Shown here: piece by piece, positions 1 through 5,924 of the stretch
Position numbering within the stretch: position 1 is the first letter of the stretch
Layout: the number at the start of each line of letters is the position of its first letter
Source: Kiritimatiellia bacterium
GTDB lineage: Bacteria > Verrucomicrobiota > Kiritimatiellia > RFP12 > UBA1067
DNA length: 6,183 nucleotides
Assembly: GCA_024405335.1 (NCBI GenBank)
Contig: JAKSOX010000121.1
Span: 1-6,183 of the forward strand
Reading direction: 5' to 3'
Translations under genes and position numbers: made by a program
The notes under the pieces: generated by a model
The model's input: the letters and a program-made list of their open reading frames with translations, nothing else
The model's database searches: none
What the model was told of the DNA's origin: nothing

Positions 1-1
1 A

Positions 2-1144
2 AACGGCGAGAAGGCGGAAGACAAACCCGCGGAAAAGGCGGAGGCCAAGGAAGAAGCGGCGCCAGAGGCGCCCGCCGAACCGGAAAAGCCCGCTGTCGAG
101 ATACCCGAAGTGGTGTCGCAGTTCCAGGCGCTGTGGGTGGACTACTACACCATCCTCGCCGCCGACATCCGCGTGGAGGCGATGCTGCAGCAGGTGCTCG
201 ACATCGCGTCCCAGGCCGACGGCATGTCGGCCACGGGCGGCCAGACCGACGAGCAGCTCGAAGCCCAGAAGCAGTTGATGACCGACCTGGCGAAGTTGTC
301 CAACGACGTGGGCGACCTCGTCACGAAGATGAAGGAGCTCAAGATCGTCGACCAGGCCCTCAAGCGCAGCGGTTCGCTCAAGTCCAAGGCGCCGCAGCTC
401 GTGAAGGAAACGGCGCACAAAATCGCGCGCGCCAAGGCCAAGGCCGCCAAGGAGGCCCAGGAAAAGGCGGAAGCCGAAGCCGCGGCCGAGAAGAAGCGCC
501 AGGAGGAGGAAGCGCGCAAGAAACTCGCCGCGGAGGAGACCGAGAAGGCGCGCGCGAAATACGCGGCGCTTTCGGGCACGCTCCTGAAGCATCTGGCCTG
601 GGATCTCGGCGTCAAGCAGATGTACGCGGTCACGAACGACTTCGAGACCCGCGAAGGCATCGCGGAGGCGAAGTTGCAGGCGCAGCAGATCGAGCGCATG
701 CGCGACTGCCACAAGTTCTTCGTCGCGAAGGGCAAGGGTTTCAAGTTCCGCCGCGGCGACACGATCAAGGACGTGGACGAAAAGACCATCTACATCCAGA
801 AGTACAAAATCGAGCGCGGCAAGCAGGTTCCTTCCGAGGTCAAGAAGATCGACTGGGAGCGCTTCTACAAGGAAAACCACGGTTTGCTCAACGAACTGAT
901 CATCGGATTGCTGGAGAAGGGCCGCGAGGCGACGCGCGTGGGCAAGATGGAATGGAGCAACAACATGCTCGGCGCCGCCCTCACGATGCGCACGTTGTTC
1001 TCCGACGATCCGGCCGTGCCGAAGCGAATCGAGGACATCGTGAAAAAGGCGGTGAAGGAGTTCGAGCCCTGCCGCCGCTACGCCGAAAAGTACTTCCCGG
1101 AGATGAAGTTCGATTCCGGCGAAGAAGAGGAAGAAGGCGAATGA
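2..1144 (+). CDS. Coiled-coil protein of unknown function, 5' end outside window
   Basis: The reading frame is open from the first bases of the window, so the gene begins upstream. A GTG at 110 is only an internal codon, because the same frame continues before it as an Ala/Glu/Lys/Pro-rich linker. The visible part is about 380 residues: the acidic/basic linker, a helical region starting around VSQFQALWVDYY, then a long highly charged Lys/Glu/Ala segment (roughly nt 350-580) with the look of a TolA-like coiled coil. A more globular C-terminal part follows (nt 580-1110), and the protein ends in a run of acidic residues. I recognise no catalytic motif and no family. The linker and coiled coil suggest an extended structural or envelope-associated protein, but the N-terminus that would show a signal peptide is missing. 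It lies 48 bp upstream of the MFS gene on the same strand and could share a transcript with it. Confidence 0.8.
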   Translation, partial: NGEKAEDKPAEKAEAKEEAAPEAPAEPEKPAVEIPEVVSQFQALWVDYYTILAADIRVEAMLQQVLDIASQADGMSATGGQTDEQLEAQKQLMTDLAKLSNDVGDLVTKMKELKIVDQALKRSGSLKSKAPQLVKETAHKIARAKAKAAKEAQEKAEAEAAAEKKRQEEEARKKLAAEETEKARAKYAALSGTLLKHLAWDLGVKQMYAVTNDFETREGIAEAKLQAQQIERMRDCHKFFVAKGKGFKFRRGDTIKDVDEKTIYIQKYKIERGKQVPSEVKKIDWERFYKENHGLLNELIIGLLEKGREATRVGKMEWSNNMLGAALTMRTLFSDDPAVPKRIEDIVKKAVKEFEPCRRYAEKYFPEMKFDSGEEEEEGE

Positions 1145-1192
1145 CGTCGCCGCGATTTTGCAACTCACACAACAAACAGGAGTGAACGAAAA

Positions 1193-2644
1193 ATGGACGA
1201 CAAAGTGAAACGGTATGCCCGGTATCTGCTCATCATGGCGGGTCTCGGAGGCCTCATCTACGGCATCGACGTCGGCGTGTGCGCGGCGGCGTATCCGTAC
1301 ATCGAAAAAACGTCGACCTTCTCGAAGGCGCAACTCGGGCTCATCGTGGGCGCGGTGCTCTGGGGGTCGGTCGTCAGTTCGCTTTTCGCCGGCACGCTTT
1401 CCGAGTGGTTCGGCCGCAAGAAAATCATCATCGCCTCGGCGCTGTTCTTCACGCTCTCGATTCCAGTCATCTGCGCTTCGGGCCTCTTCCACGGCGGCAA
1501 CTTCATCCTGATGACGATCGGCCGCGGCCTGCAGGGCGCGTCCGCCGGTCTCGTGGGCGTCGTGGTGCCGATGTACCTCGCGGAATGCCTTGATTCCGAC
1601 AACCGCGGCAAGGGCACGGGCATGTTCCAGCTGCTGCTCACGATCGGCCTCGTGTTCGCCGCCGTGATCGGCCTCGTGGTGACCACGGTCGTCGGCGCGG
1701 CCGACGCCGAAACCGTGTCGGCGGCTTCCAAGACCACGGCGTGGCAGACGATCTTCTGGTGCTCTTCTGTGCCGGGACTCGTGCTCTTCCTCGGCGCGTT
1801 CAAGCTCAAGGAATCCCCGCGCTGGCTCTACAAGAAGGGCTTCAAGCAGGCCGCGCTCGAATCCCTCGCCGCCAACAACGGCATGGAGAAGGCACAGTCG
1901 ATTCTCGCCGAAATGATCGCCGCCGACGAAGCGGCCGCCGCCGAAAAGGCCAAGAACGCCGCGTCGTCCGACACCCTGTGGCAGAAGAAATACGTTTATC
2001 CGTTCATCCTCGCGGTGGTGATTCTCGCCTGCAACCAGACGACCGGCATCAACTCCGTGTTGAACTATTCGGTGGACATCTTCCAGAAGACGGGCCTGCA
2101 GGGCGCGTTCGCGAACTGGTCCGACCTCGCGATCAAGGTCGTGAACATGGTGATGACGATCATCGCCTGCACGCTGGTCGACAAGAAGGGCCGCAAGTTC
2201 CTCCTCAAGATGGGCACGAGCGGCATCATCATCGGGTTGTGCGGCGTGGGCGCGACGTTCCTCGCCATTTCGCACGGGTGGATCGCGCCCGGTCCCGTGA
2301 CCGGCGTGATCGCGACGCTCTTCTTCTTCATGTTCATCGCGTTCTACGGCGTCGGTCCGGGCGTCTGCGTGTGGCTGGCGCTCTCCGAACTCATGCCCAC
2401 GCGCATCCGCGCGACGGGCATGTCGATCGCCATGATCATCAACCAGGGCGTGTCGGCGCTGATCGCCACGGTGTTCCCGACCTGGGTCGCGGCGACGAGC
2501 TTCCAGAGCGTGTTCTTCTGCCTGGCCGGCTTCACGGTGGTGTACTTCATCGCCGCGGCGTTCTTCCTGCCCGAAACCAAGGGCCGCACGCTTGAGGAGA
2601 TCGAGCAGTACTTCACCACCGGCAAGATGCCGGAAAAGAAGTGA
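1193..2644 (+). CDS. MFS sugar porter (sugar:H+ symporter-like)
   Basis: A 483-residue integral membrane protein of the sugar-porter family of the major facilitator superfamily, which normally moves a monosaccharide or polyol across the inner membrane, usually with protons. About 12 hydrophobic helices are visible. Family signatures occur in order: GLIYGIDVG in TM1 (residues 18-28), motif A GTLSEWFGRKK (67-77), GRGLQGASAG with PMYLAE and RGKG, KESPRWL after TM6 (206-212), NQTTGIN in TM7 (281-287), DKKGRK, SELMPTRIRATG, and the C-terminal PETKGRTLEEIE (460-471). Length and motif spacing are typical. The usual PESPR has Lys at 206 in place of Pro, and the canonical QQ of TM7 is NQ, so substrate choice cannot be deduced. 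The ATG is supported by an AGGAG ribosome binding site at 1178-1182. The hydrolase gene that follows overlaps its stop codon. Confidence 0.93.
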   Translation: MDDKVKRYARYLLIMAGLGGLIYGIDVGVCAAAYPYIEKTSTFSKAQLGLIVGAVLWGSVVSSLFAGTLSEWFGRKKIIIASALFFTLSIPVICASGLFHGGNFILMTIGRGLQGASAGLVGVVVPMYLAECLDSDNRGKGTGMFQLLLTIGLVFAAVIGLVVTTVVGAADAETVSAASKTTAWQTIFWCSSVPGLVLFLGAFKLKESPRWLYKKGFKQAALESLAANNGMEKAQSILAEMIAADEAAAAEKAKNAASSDTLWQKKYVYPFILAVVILACNQTTGINSVLNYSVDIFQKTGLQGAFANWSDLAIKVVNMVMTIIACTLVDKKGRKFLLKMGTSGIIIGLCGVGATFLAISHGWIAPGPVTGVIATLFFFMFIAFYGVGPGVCVWLALSELMPTRIRATGMSIAMIINQGVSALIATVFPTWVAATSFQSVFFCLAGFTVVYFIAAAFFLPETKGRTLEEIEQYFTTGKMPEKK

Positions 2645-3492
2645 AACTGAGGTTTCTCGGAACGGGCACGAGCGTGGGAGTGCCGCAAATCGGCTGCACC
2701 TGCGCCACGTGCACGAGCACCGATCCGAGAGACCGCCGCCGTCGGACCGGTTGCCACGTGACCGCCGGCGACGTGGCTTTCGTGATCGACACGCCTCCGG
2801 AGTTCCGCGAGGCGTGTTTGCAGTACGGCGTCAGCAAGGTGGACGCCGTGCTGCTTTCGCACTGCCACATGGACCACGTCGCCGGCTTCGACGACGTGCG
2901 CCGCTTCAACACGCTGAACGGCACGAAAGTGGCGTGCGCGCCCGATTCGCCGGGCGCCAACGGCCGCACCTGGAAAATCGTCGGCAAGCCGTTGAACTGC
3001 TACGCCGCCGCCGAGACGATCGCGGACATGCGGCACGTGTTCCCCTACGTTTCCACGAAGCCGAACGCGAAAGGGCTGTTCCGGCCGCAGATTGTCTTCA
3101 AGCCCGTGGCGCGCGCGTTCCGCATCGGGCCCGTGAAGGTGACGCCGCTCGACATGCCGCACGGACCCAAGACGTACGGCTTCCTTTTGGAAGAGGACGG
3201 CGGCGGCCGCATCGGCTGGGTGAGCGACTGCAGCGCGTTGCCGCCCAAGGTGGTGGCGAAACTGAAAGGCGTCGACGCGATGGTGCTCGATTGCCTGCGC
3301 GAACGCCCGCATCCGACGCATCTGAGCTTGGAGCAGTCGCTCGCCTACGCGCGGGAAATCGGCGCGAAGAAGACCTGGCTCATCCACATGTGCCACGACG
3401 TCAAGCACGCCGAATTCGAGAAGCTCCTCCCGCGCGACGTGCGGCTTTCCTACGACGGCTTGGCGATTTCCGTCGGACGTGCGCGCCGCTGA
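2641..3492 (+). CDS. PhnP-like metallo-beta-lactamase-fold phosphodiesterase
   Basis: A 283-residue cytoplasmic hydrolase of the COG1235 (PhnP) branch of the metallo-beta-lactamase fold. The N-terminus FLGTGTSVGVPQIGC followed by CxC..C (Cys19, Cys21, Cys24) matches the structural zinc knuckle of PhnP. The dinuclear metal site is seen as SHCHMDH (His74, His76, Asp78, His79), His174 in MPHGP, Asp196 in VSDC and His249 in IHMCHD; THLS (His227) is also family-typical. PhnP cleaves cyclic phosphates such as 5-phosphoribosyl 1,2-cyclic phosphate in phosphonate use. No other phn gene is visible, so the substrate here is open and a cyclic nucleotide or other phosphodiester is equally possible. The GTG start sits in a GTGA overlap with the transporter stop, which implies translational coupling; only a weak GGAAAAG precedes it. 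The family assignment is firm and the reaction is inferred. Confidence 0.88.
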   Translation: MKLRFLGTGTSVGVPQIGCTCATCTSTDPRDRRRRTGCHVTAGDVAFVIDTPPEFREACLQYGVSKVDAVLLSHCHMDHVAGFDDVRRFNTLNGTKVACAPDSPGANGRTWKIVGKPLNCYAAAETIADMRHVFPYVSTKPNAKGLFRPQIVFKPVARAFRIGPVKVTPLDMPHGPKTYGFLLEEDGGGRIGWVSDCSALPPKVVAKLKGVDAMVLDCLRERPHPTHLSLEQSLAYAREIGAKKTWLIHMCHDVKHAEFEKLLPRDVRLSYDGLAISVGRARR

Positions 3493-3562
3493 GTTGCGTT
3501 TCTTCGGGGGAACTGGCGTCGGCTGCGCGATTTCCCGGAGGCGAGGTTGTTGAAATTTCTGC

Positions 3563-3591
3563 TTGCATTGAAAATGGCGCTGTGATATACT
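3563..3591 (+). promoter_or_regulatory. Sigma70-type promoter of tRNA-Asn
   Basis: TTGCAT at 3563-3568 and TATACT at 3586-3591 are separated by 17 bp, and each matches the housekeeping consensus in five or four of six positions. Transcription should start near 3598, giving a short 5' leader of about 25 nt before the mature tRNA. The local sequence is AT-rich compared with the preceding gene. Confidence 0.82.
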
Positions 3592-3623
3592 ACACGCCGT
3601 TTTCCGCAAGGAAGCAGCCATGT

Positions 3624-3698
3624 TCGGGTGTGGCGCAGTGGTAGCGCAGTTGACTGTTAATCAATTGGTCGCTGGTTCGAATCCAGCCACCCGAGCCA
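3624..3698 (+). tRNA. tRNA-Asn (anticodon GTT), CCA encoded
   Basis: The complete cloverleaf can be folded by eye. The acceptor stem TCGGGTG (3624-3630) pairs with CACCCGA (3688-3694). The D stem is GCGC/GCGC (3633-3636 with 3644-3647) around AGTGGTA. The anticodon stem is GTTGA/TCAAT with loop CTGTTAA, placing GTT at 3656-3658. The T stem is GCTGG/CCAGC with loop TTCGAAT. Discriminator G is at 3695 and the CCA end is encoded at 3696-3698. It is a stand-alone unit with its own promoter and terminator, and it marks the change from ordinary genes on the left to accessory genes on the right. Confidence 0.97.
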
Positions 3699-3711
3699 TT
3701 GAACCAAAAGG

Positions 3712-3741
3712 AAAAATCCGCGATTTCTTGCGGATTTTTTT
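3712..3741 (+). terminator. Rho-independent terminator after tRNA-Asn
   Basis: A perfect stem of 10 bp pairs AAAAATCCGC (3712-3721) with GCGGATTTTT (3730-3739) around an 8-nt loop, and runs into a stretch of seven T residues. It begins 13 nt after the tRNA CCA, so it should end the tRNA transcript. Because the A-run mirrors the T-run, it could also act on transcripts arriving from the right. Confidence 0.92.
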
Positions 3742-3967
3742 GTTTGTCCGAAAACGCGCCCGAAACGCCGAGGTGCTTCCACATGCCTGAAAATCCCGCC
3801 GTAGGCCGCCAAAAGGGGGACAACGGGGGTGCAGATGGAAATGACGGTTCGGCCGCGCCGATTGAAAGGCGGAAAATTCCGAAAAGGGCGCAAAGGGGGA
3901 CGCGTCGTGGTGCTGCGTCCGCGCGTCGACGCGGTGGAGAAAAGAAAATGGCCAGTCCGCTAGGTAC
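3742..3967. other. Non-coding stretch with short repeats and palindromes
   Basis: I see no convincing gene in these 226 bp. The decamer AAAGGGGGAC occurs twice (3812-3821 and 3892-3901), and another G-run lies at 3825-3829. GGACGC (3898-3903) and GCGTCC (3915-3920) form a 6-bp inverted repeat with an 11-nt loop, followed at 3922-3933 by the perfect 12-bp palindrome CGCGTCGACGCG. Open frames crossing the region have no ribosome binding site, or are antisense to the tRNA. The repeats could be remains of a small mobile element, but no terminal inverted repeats or transposase are present to show it. Confidence 0.5.
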
Positions 3968-4318
3968 TTATTCGCACGCCTTGCGGAACCAGTCGAAGCC
4001 GTCGGCGATCTTTCCCTTCGCGCAAAGGCATCTGCCGATATAGCGCATCGACGCGGCGCGTTCGGCCTTCCACGCGAGCGCGTTCTGCACGACCGCGTTC
4101 GATGACACGGCGGCGTTGGCGGTGATTACTTTCCTTTTTGGCACTTCAATTGTTTTTCCGTCATCCATTCGGACGACCCAAATTCCAAACGGATTTTCCC
4201 GCACGATTTCTCCTTCGTGCATGGTAAGATATCCGCTTTGAAGAAGTTTTACGCGCGAACCCACTTTCAGGCCCTGCTGCTTGCTTTTGAGATTTTCTTC
4301 GGTGTTTTTCGCTTCCAT
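3968..4318 (-). CDS. Small unknown protein with SH3/KOW-like segment
   Basis: A 116-residue protein of no family I can name. The ATG ending at 4318 is chosen because GGAGG (4327-4331, complement) lies 8 nt upstream; the longer frame to 4369 would start without a site. Residues about 15-58 (GLKVGSRVKLLQSGYLTMHE and on to PKRKVI) alternate short hydrophobic strands with glycine turns and read like a small SH3/KOW-type barrel, often found in nucleic-acid- or protein-binding modules. The C-terminal third is helical and ends GKIADGFDWFRKACE, which resembles one TPR-like helix pair. It is transcribed away from the 4381 gene across a 62-bp gap. Base use is more AT-rich over the N-terminal half than in the genes left of the tRNA. 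The gene is likely real; its function is unknown. Confidence 0.65.
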   Translation of the reverse strand: MEAKNTEENLKSKQQGLKVGSRVKLLQSGYLTMHEGEIVRENPFGIWVVRMDDGKTIEVPKRKVITANAAVSSNAVVQNALAWKAERAASMRYIGRCLCAKGKIADGFDWFRKACE

Positions 4319-4335
4319 TTTTGATTCCTCCACTC

Positions 4336-4341
4336 TATAAT
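4336..4341 (+). promoter_or_regulatory. Candidate -10 box in divergent control region
   Basis: A perfect TATAAT on the plus strand lies between the two divergent genes. The hexamer 17 bp upstream, TTCCAT at 4313-4318, is a poor -35. Transcription would start near 4348, leaving a leader of about 33 nt with the site AAGGGGAA (4368-4375) before the ATG at 4381. The complementary strand reads TATTAT over nearly the same bases, so the minus-strand gene could use an overlapping promoter, and expression of the two genes may be mutually exclusive. Confidence 0.45.
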
Positions 4342-4380
4342 ACCCGCTTGCTTCAACCGTAATTGACAAGGGGAAATTCC

Positions 4381-4743
4381 ATGACGTTCAAAAACCATCC
4401 ATACATTGAAGTCGGTTCGTTTTACAAATTGCACGTTGACGACGCTCGCGCCGTGGCGTTTTGCAAAGACGAGTCGACGTTTACGATCTTGAAAGGTTCA
4501 ACCGCTAAATTCCATCGTCCCAGCGTGGACAATTCTTGCCTTGAAGAAGAATACGTACCTACCGAGGTCGTCACTTACGAACTTGAAATTGAAGTCATGT
4601 GTTCTGACGCAATGGCTCATAAGGTACAAGGAAGATTTGACATCGTTGCCGACTTCTCCGGCTTCAACCCTCTGCAGGCGGCGCAATTTCTCGTTGGCGT
4701 CGACAACGTGAATCCGCAGGAACTCTGGAAGCCCGTTTTCTGA
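4381..4743 (+). CDS. Unknown 120-residue protein
   Basis: I do not recognise this protein. The ATG at 4381 is preferred over an in-frame TTG at 4363 because a Shine-Dalgarno-like AAGGGGAA lies just before it. It is probably soluble: there is no signal peptide and no membrane helix. Strand-rich patterns (IEVGSFYKLHVDDARAVAFC, VVTYELEIEV, GRFDIVADF) suggest a small mostly-beta domain, and two or three Cys residues are scattered without a metal-binding pattern. Codon use is clearly less GC-biased than in the transporter or hydrolase genes, which fits an acquired gene. It faces the gpI-like gene tail to tail, with a hairpin in the 58-bp gap, and is divergent to the 3968-4318 gene. Confidence 0.65.
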   Translation: MTFKNHPYIEVGSFYKLHVDDARAVAFCKDESTFTILKGSTAKFHRPSVDNSCLEEEYVPTEVVTYELEIEVMCSDAMAHKVQGRFDIVADFSGFNPLQAAQFLVGVDNVNPQELWKPVF

Positions 4744-4744
4744 A

Positions 4745-4781
4745 AATCCCCGACGGCAACGTCGCCGCGCCGCCGGGGATT
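4745..4781. terminator. Stem-loop between convergent genes
   Basis: AATCCCCG (4745-4752) pairs perfectly with CGGGGATT (4774-4781), and a second small stem CGGC/GCCG (4754-4757 with 4764-4767) sits inside. It starts immediately after the stop codon of the 4381 gene and ends 20 bp before the stop of the opposing gene, the usual place for a shared terminator. No proper T-run follows on either strand, so its efficiency as an intrinsic terminator is doubtful. Confidence 0.45.
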
Positions 4782-4801
4782 CGCTTCATCGGACTCGCGG
4801 A

Positions 4802-5590
4802 TTAGACCGTCTCGCCCGTCTCGCCCGTCTCGCCCGTCTCGCCCGTCGGCCCGACGGGGCTGGTCGCCTCGCTCACCAGACGCACGATCTTCGTCGGCTG
4901 GAGAAGCGCGCTGCCGAACAGGCACTCGCCCGTCGCGTACGCGTCGCCCGTGCGCCAGTCGGCACCACGGCGGAACTGCACGGTCAGACCCGACTTCTCG
5001 TCGGTGTTCGTGCCGATTTCCTCGTACATCTTCGGGTTCTGAATCTTCAGCACGCGGCTCGCGATGGCGATGGCGTTCGTCGGCGCGCTTCCCGCCATCC
5101 CGTCTTTTGCCTCCGTTTCCGCGTTCAGCATCGGATTGACCGGCAAGTTGGGTTTATTCGTGAGACCGACGGAGACGAGGCGTTCGGGCCGTCCGTCTTC
5201 GTCGAGCGTCCACGCGCCGGAGACGAAACGGTATTCCTTGCCGTTGATGGCCTGCGCGCCCACGGTCGTGGGTTCGATTTCGGCCATCAGTCCGTCTTCG
5301 GGGTCGACGTAGAGTTTCGTGACCCACGCATACGCGCGGGTGTTGGTGGAAGTTTCGGAAGAGTGGTCGGCGTCGACGAGCACCTTGTCGGAGAAGTTTT
5401 CGCAGAGCGTCTTCATCGCGGCGTCGTCGAGGATTTGCATGACCTGCTTCTGACCGCCCGGAGCGTCTGGGTCGTCCACGAATTGCGGATATTCCCCCTG
5501 CGGGGCGATCTGAATGGCGAACGCCTTGCCCGCTTCTACGGAATCGGGAAGGGCGGCTGCAACCGCGGAATTGAGAACTGGCTTCTTCAT
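4802..5590 (-). CDS. Mu gpI-like prohead protease/scaffold, collagen-like tail
   Basis: A 262-residue protein. Residues about 24-155 match the Mu-like prophage I protein family (phage maturation protease, with the scaffold in its C-terminal part). The landmarks are FAIQIAPQGEYP (24-35), VDADHSSE with candidate catalytic His76, TRAYAWVTKLYVDPEDGL (84-101), GKEYRFVSGAW with candidate nucleophile Ser124, and SVGLTNKPNLP (140-150). After about residue 155 the sequence no longer resembles the usual helical scaffold. It reads as a beta-rich stretch (LTVQFRRGADWRTGDAYATG) and ends in GPTGETGETGETGETV, a short collagen-like repeat. The ATG has GAGAGG 7 nt upstream. No portal, capsid or terminase gene is adjacent, so it is an orphan. 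The first 49 codons recur at 5971-6117. The family call is fairly secure; retained protease activity and a phage role are not. Confidence 0.75.
   Translation of the reverse strand: MKKPVLNSAVAAALPDSVEAGKAFAIQIAPQGEYPQFVDDPDAPGGQKQVMQILDDAAMKTLCENFSDKVLVDADHSSETSTNTRAYAWVTKLYVDPEDGLMAEIEPTTVGAQAINGKEYRFVSGAWTLDEDGRPERLVSVGLTNKPNLPVNPMLNAETEAKDGMAGSAPTNAIAIASRVLKIQNPKMYEEIGTNTDEKSGLTVQFRRGADWRTGDAYATGECLFGSALLQPTKIVRLVSEATSPVGPTGETGETGETGETV
4809..4844. repeat. Tandem 9-bp repeat, four perfect units
   Basis: GTCTCGCCC is repeated four times without change, followed by a degenerate unit. On the coding (minus) strand each unit encodes one Gly-Glu-Thr triplet at the C-terminus of the gpI-like protein. 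Copy-number changes by slippage would add or remove whole triplets without a frameshift. The neighbouring CCCGTCG/CGACGGG (4842-4848 with 4852-4858) forms a tight 7-bp hairpin. Confidence 0.92.
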
Positions 5591-5646
5591 AGTTTTACCT
5601 CTCTATGATTCACCGCGTGCGTAAACCTCGGATTGTGGTATAATCT
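5443..5646. repeat. 204-bp direct repeat, copy 1
   Basis: This copy is identical to 5970-6173 except at 5444 (C/T), 5453 (A/G) and 5468 (T/G), with no gaps (constant offset 527). It covers codons 1-49 of the gpI-like gene on the minus strand, its ribosome binding site, and the complete divergent control region up to two bases past the plus-strand -10 box. All three differences are at third positions (Gln49, Gly46, Pro41) and are silent. The 56 non-coding bases are unchanged. Similarity stops sharply at both ends. Confidence 0.97.
5636..5644 (+). promoter_or_regulatory. Extended -10 promoter of the 5652 gene
   Basis: TGGTATAAT is a perfect TATAAT preceded by the TGn extension, which compensates for the absence of a good -35 hexamer upstream. 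Only 7 nt separate the box from the ATG at 5652, so transcription should begin at or within a base or two of the start codon. Confidence 0.7.
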
Positions 5647-5651
5647 GCCGC

Positions 5652-5924
5652 ATGAAAATCTATATTGTCAAACACCCAAAAACCAAACACACCGGCCTCT
5701 CCGCTCACGAAAAAAAAGATTTCGTTTTTTCCGTTGAGACCGAACACCCGGACGATGCAATTAAAGGTGTCATTTCATTTGCGCCGTTCCTTGTGTTCGA
5801 GGAAGGCGATACCGTGTTCATTGACGCATTGCCAAATTCCATCTTGTCTATTGTGCGAGATTTCATTTGGGATGAATTTAGGGAGCAGGGCATCGTTGAA
5901 GAGGGTAATGTCACACCGCTTTAA
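5652..5924 (+). CDS. Unknown 90-residue protein, possibly leaderless
   Basis: I do not recognise the family. The protein is small, soluble-looking and acidic toward the C-terminus, with strands MKIYIVKHP, KDFVFSVET and FLVFEEGDTVFID and a helix near SILSIVRDFIWDEFREQ, so it may be a compact alpha/beta domain. No Shine-Dalgarno sequence precedes the ATG, and the -10 box is 7 nt away, which points to a leaderless message. Base composition is clearly more AT-rich than the left half of the window. The gene lies between the two copies of the 204-bp repeat and runs divergently from the gpI-like gene; its last 14 bp overlap the end of the opposing short frame at 5911-6117. It behaves like a cargo gene between the repeats, but its role cannot be told. 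Confidence 0.6.
   Translation: MKIYIVKHPKTKHTGLSAHEKKDFVFSVETEHPDDAIKGVISFAPFLVFEEGDTVFIDALPNSILSIVRDFIWDEFREQGIVEEGNVTPL

Noticed and set aside
2344..3621. Long minus-strand open frame of 425 codons opposite the transporter end and the hydrolase
   Set aside because: It is rich in Arg, Ala and His, as is typical of the antisense of GC-rich genes, and shows no domain. The plus strand carries clear metallo-hydrolase and MFS motifs.
3590..3893. Minus-strand open frames containing GWIRTSDQ / GWLDSNQRP
   Set aside because: These peptides are the antisense translation of the tRNA gene, a well-known source of spurious database proteins. No ribosome binding site supports them.
3699..4043. Plus-strand open frame of 114 codons starting right after the tRNA
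   Set aside because: It has no ribosome binding site, runs through the terminator hairpin and its T-run, is low-complexity and Arg-rich, and overlaps the end of the better supported 3968-4318 gene.
4842..4858. Hairpin CCCGTCG/CGACGGG as a terminator of the gpI-like gene
   Set aside because: It lies inside the coding region upstream of the stop codon and has no T-run in the direction of transcription.
5606..5644. 12-codon frame beginning ATGATTCAC, present in both repeat copies
   Set aside because: It overlaps the promoter box, has no start-site support on that strand, and is repeated only because the whole block is.
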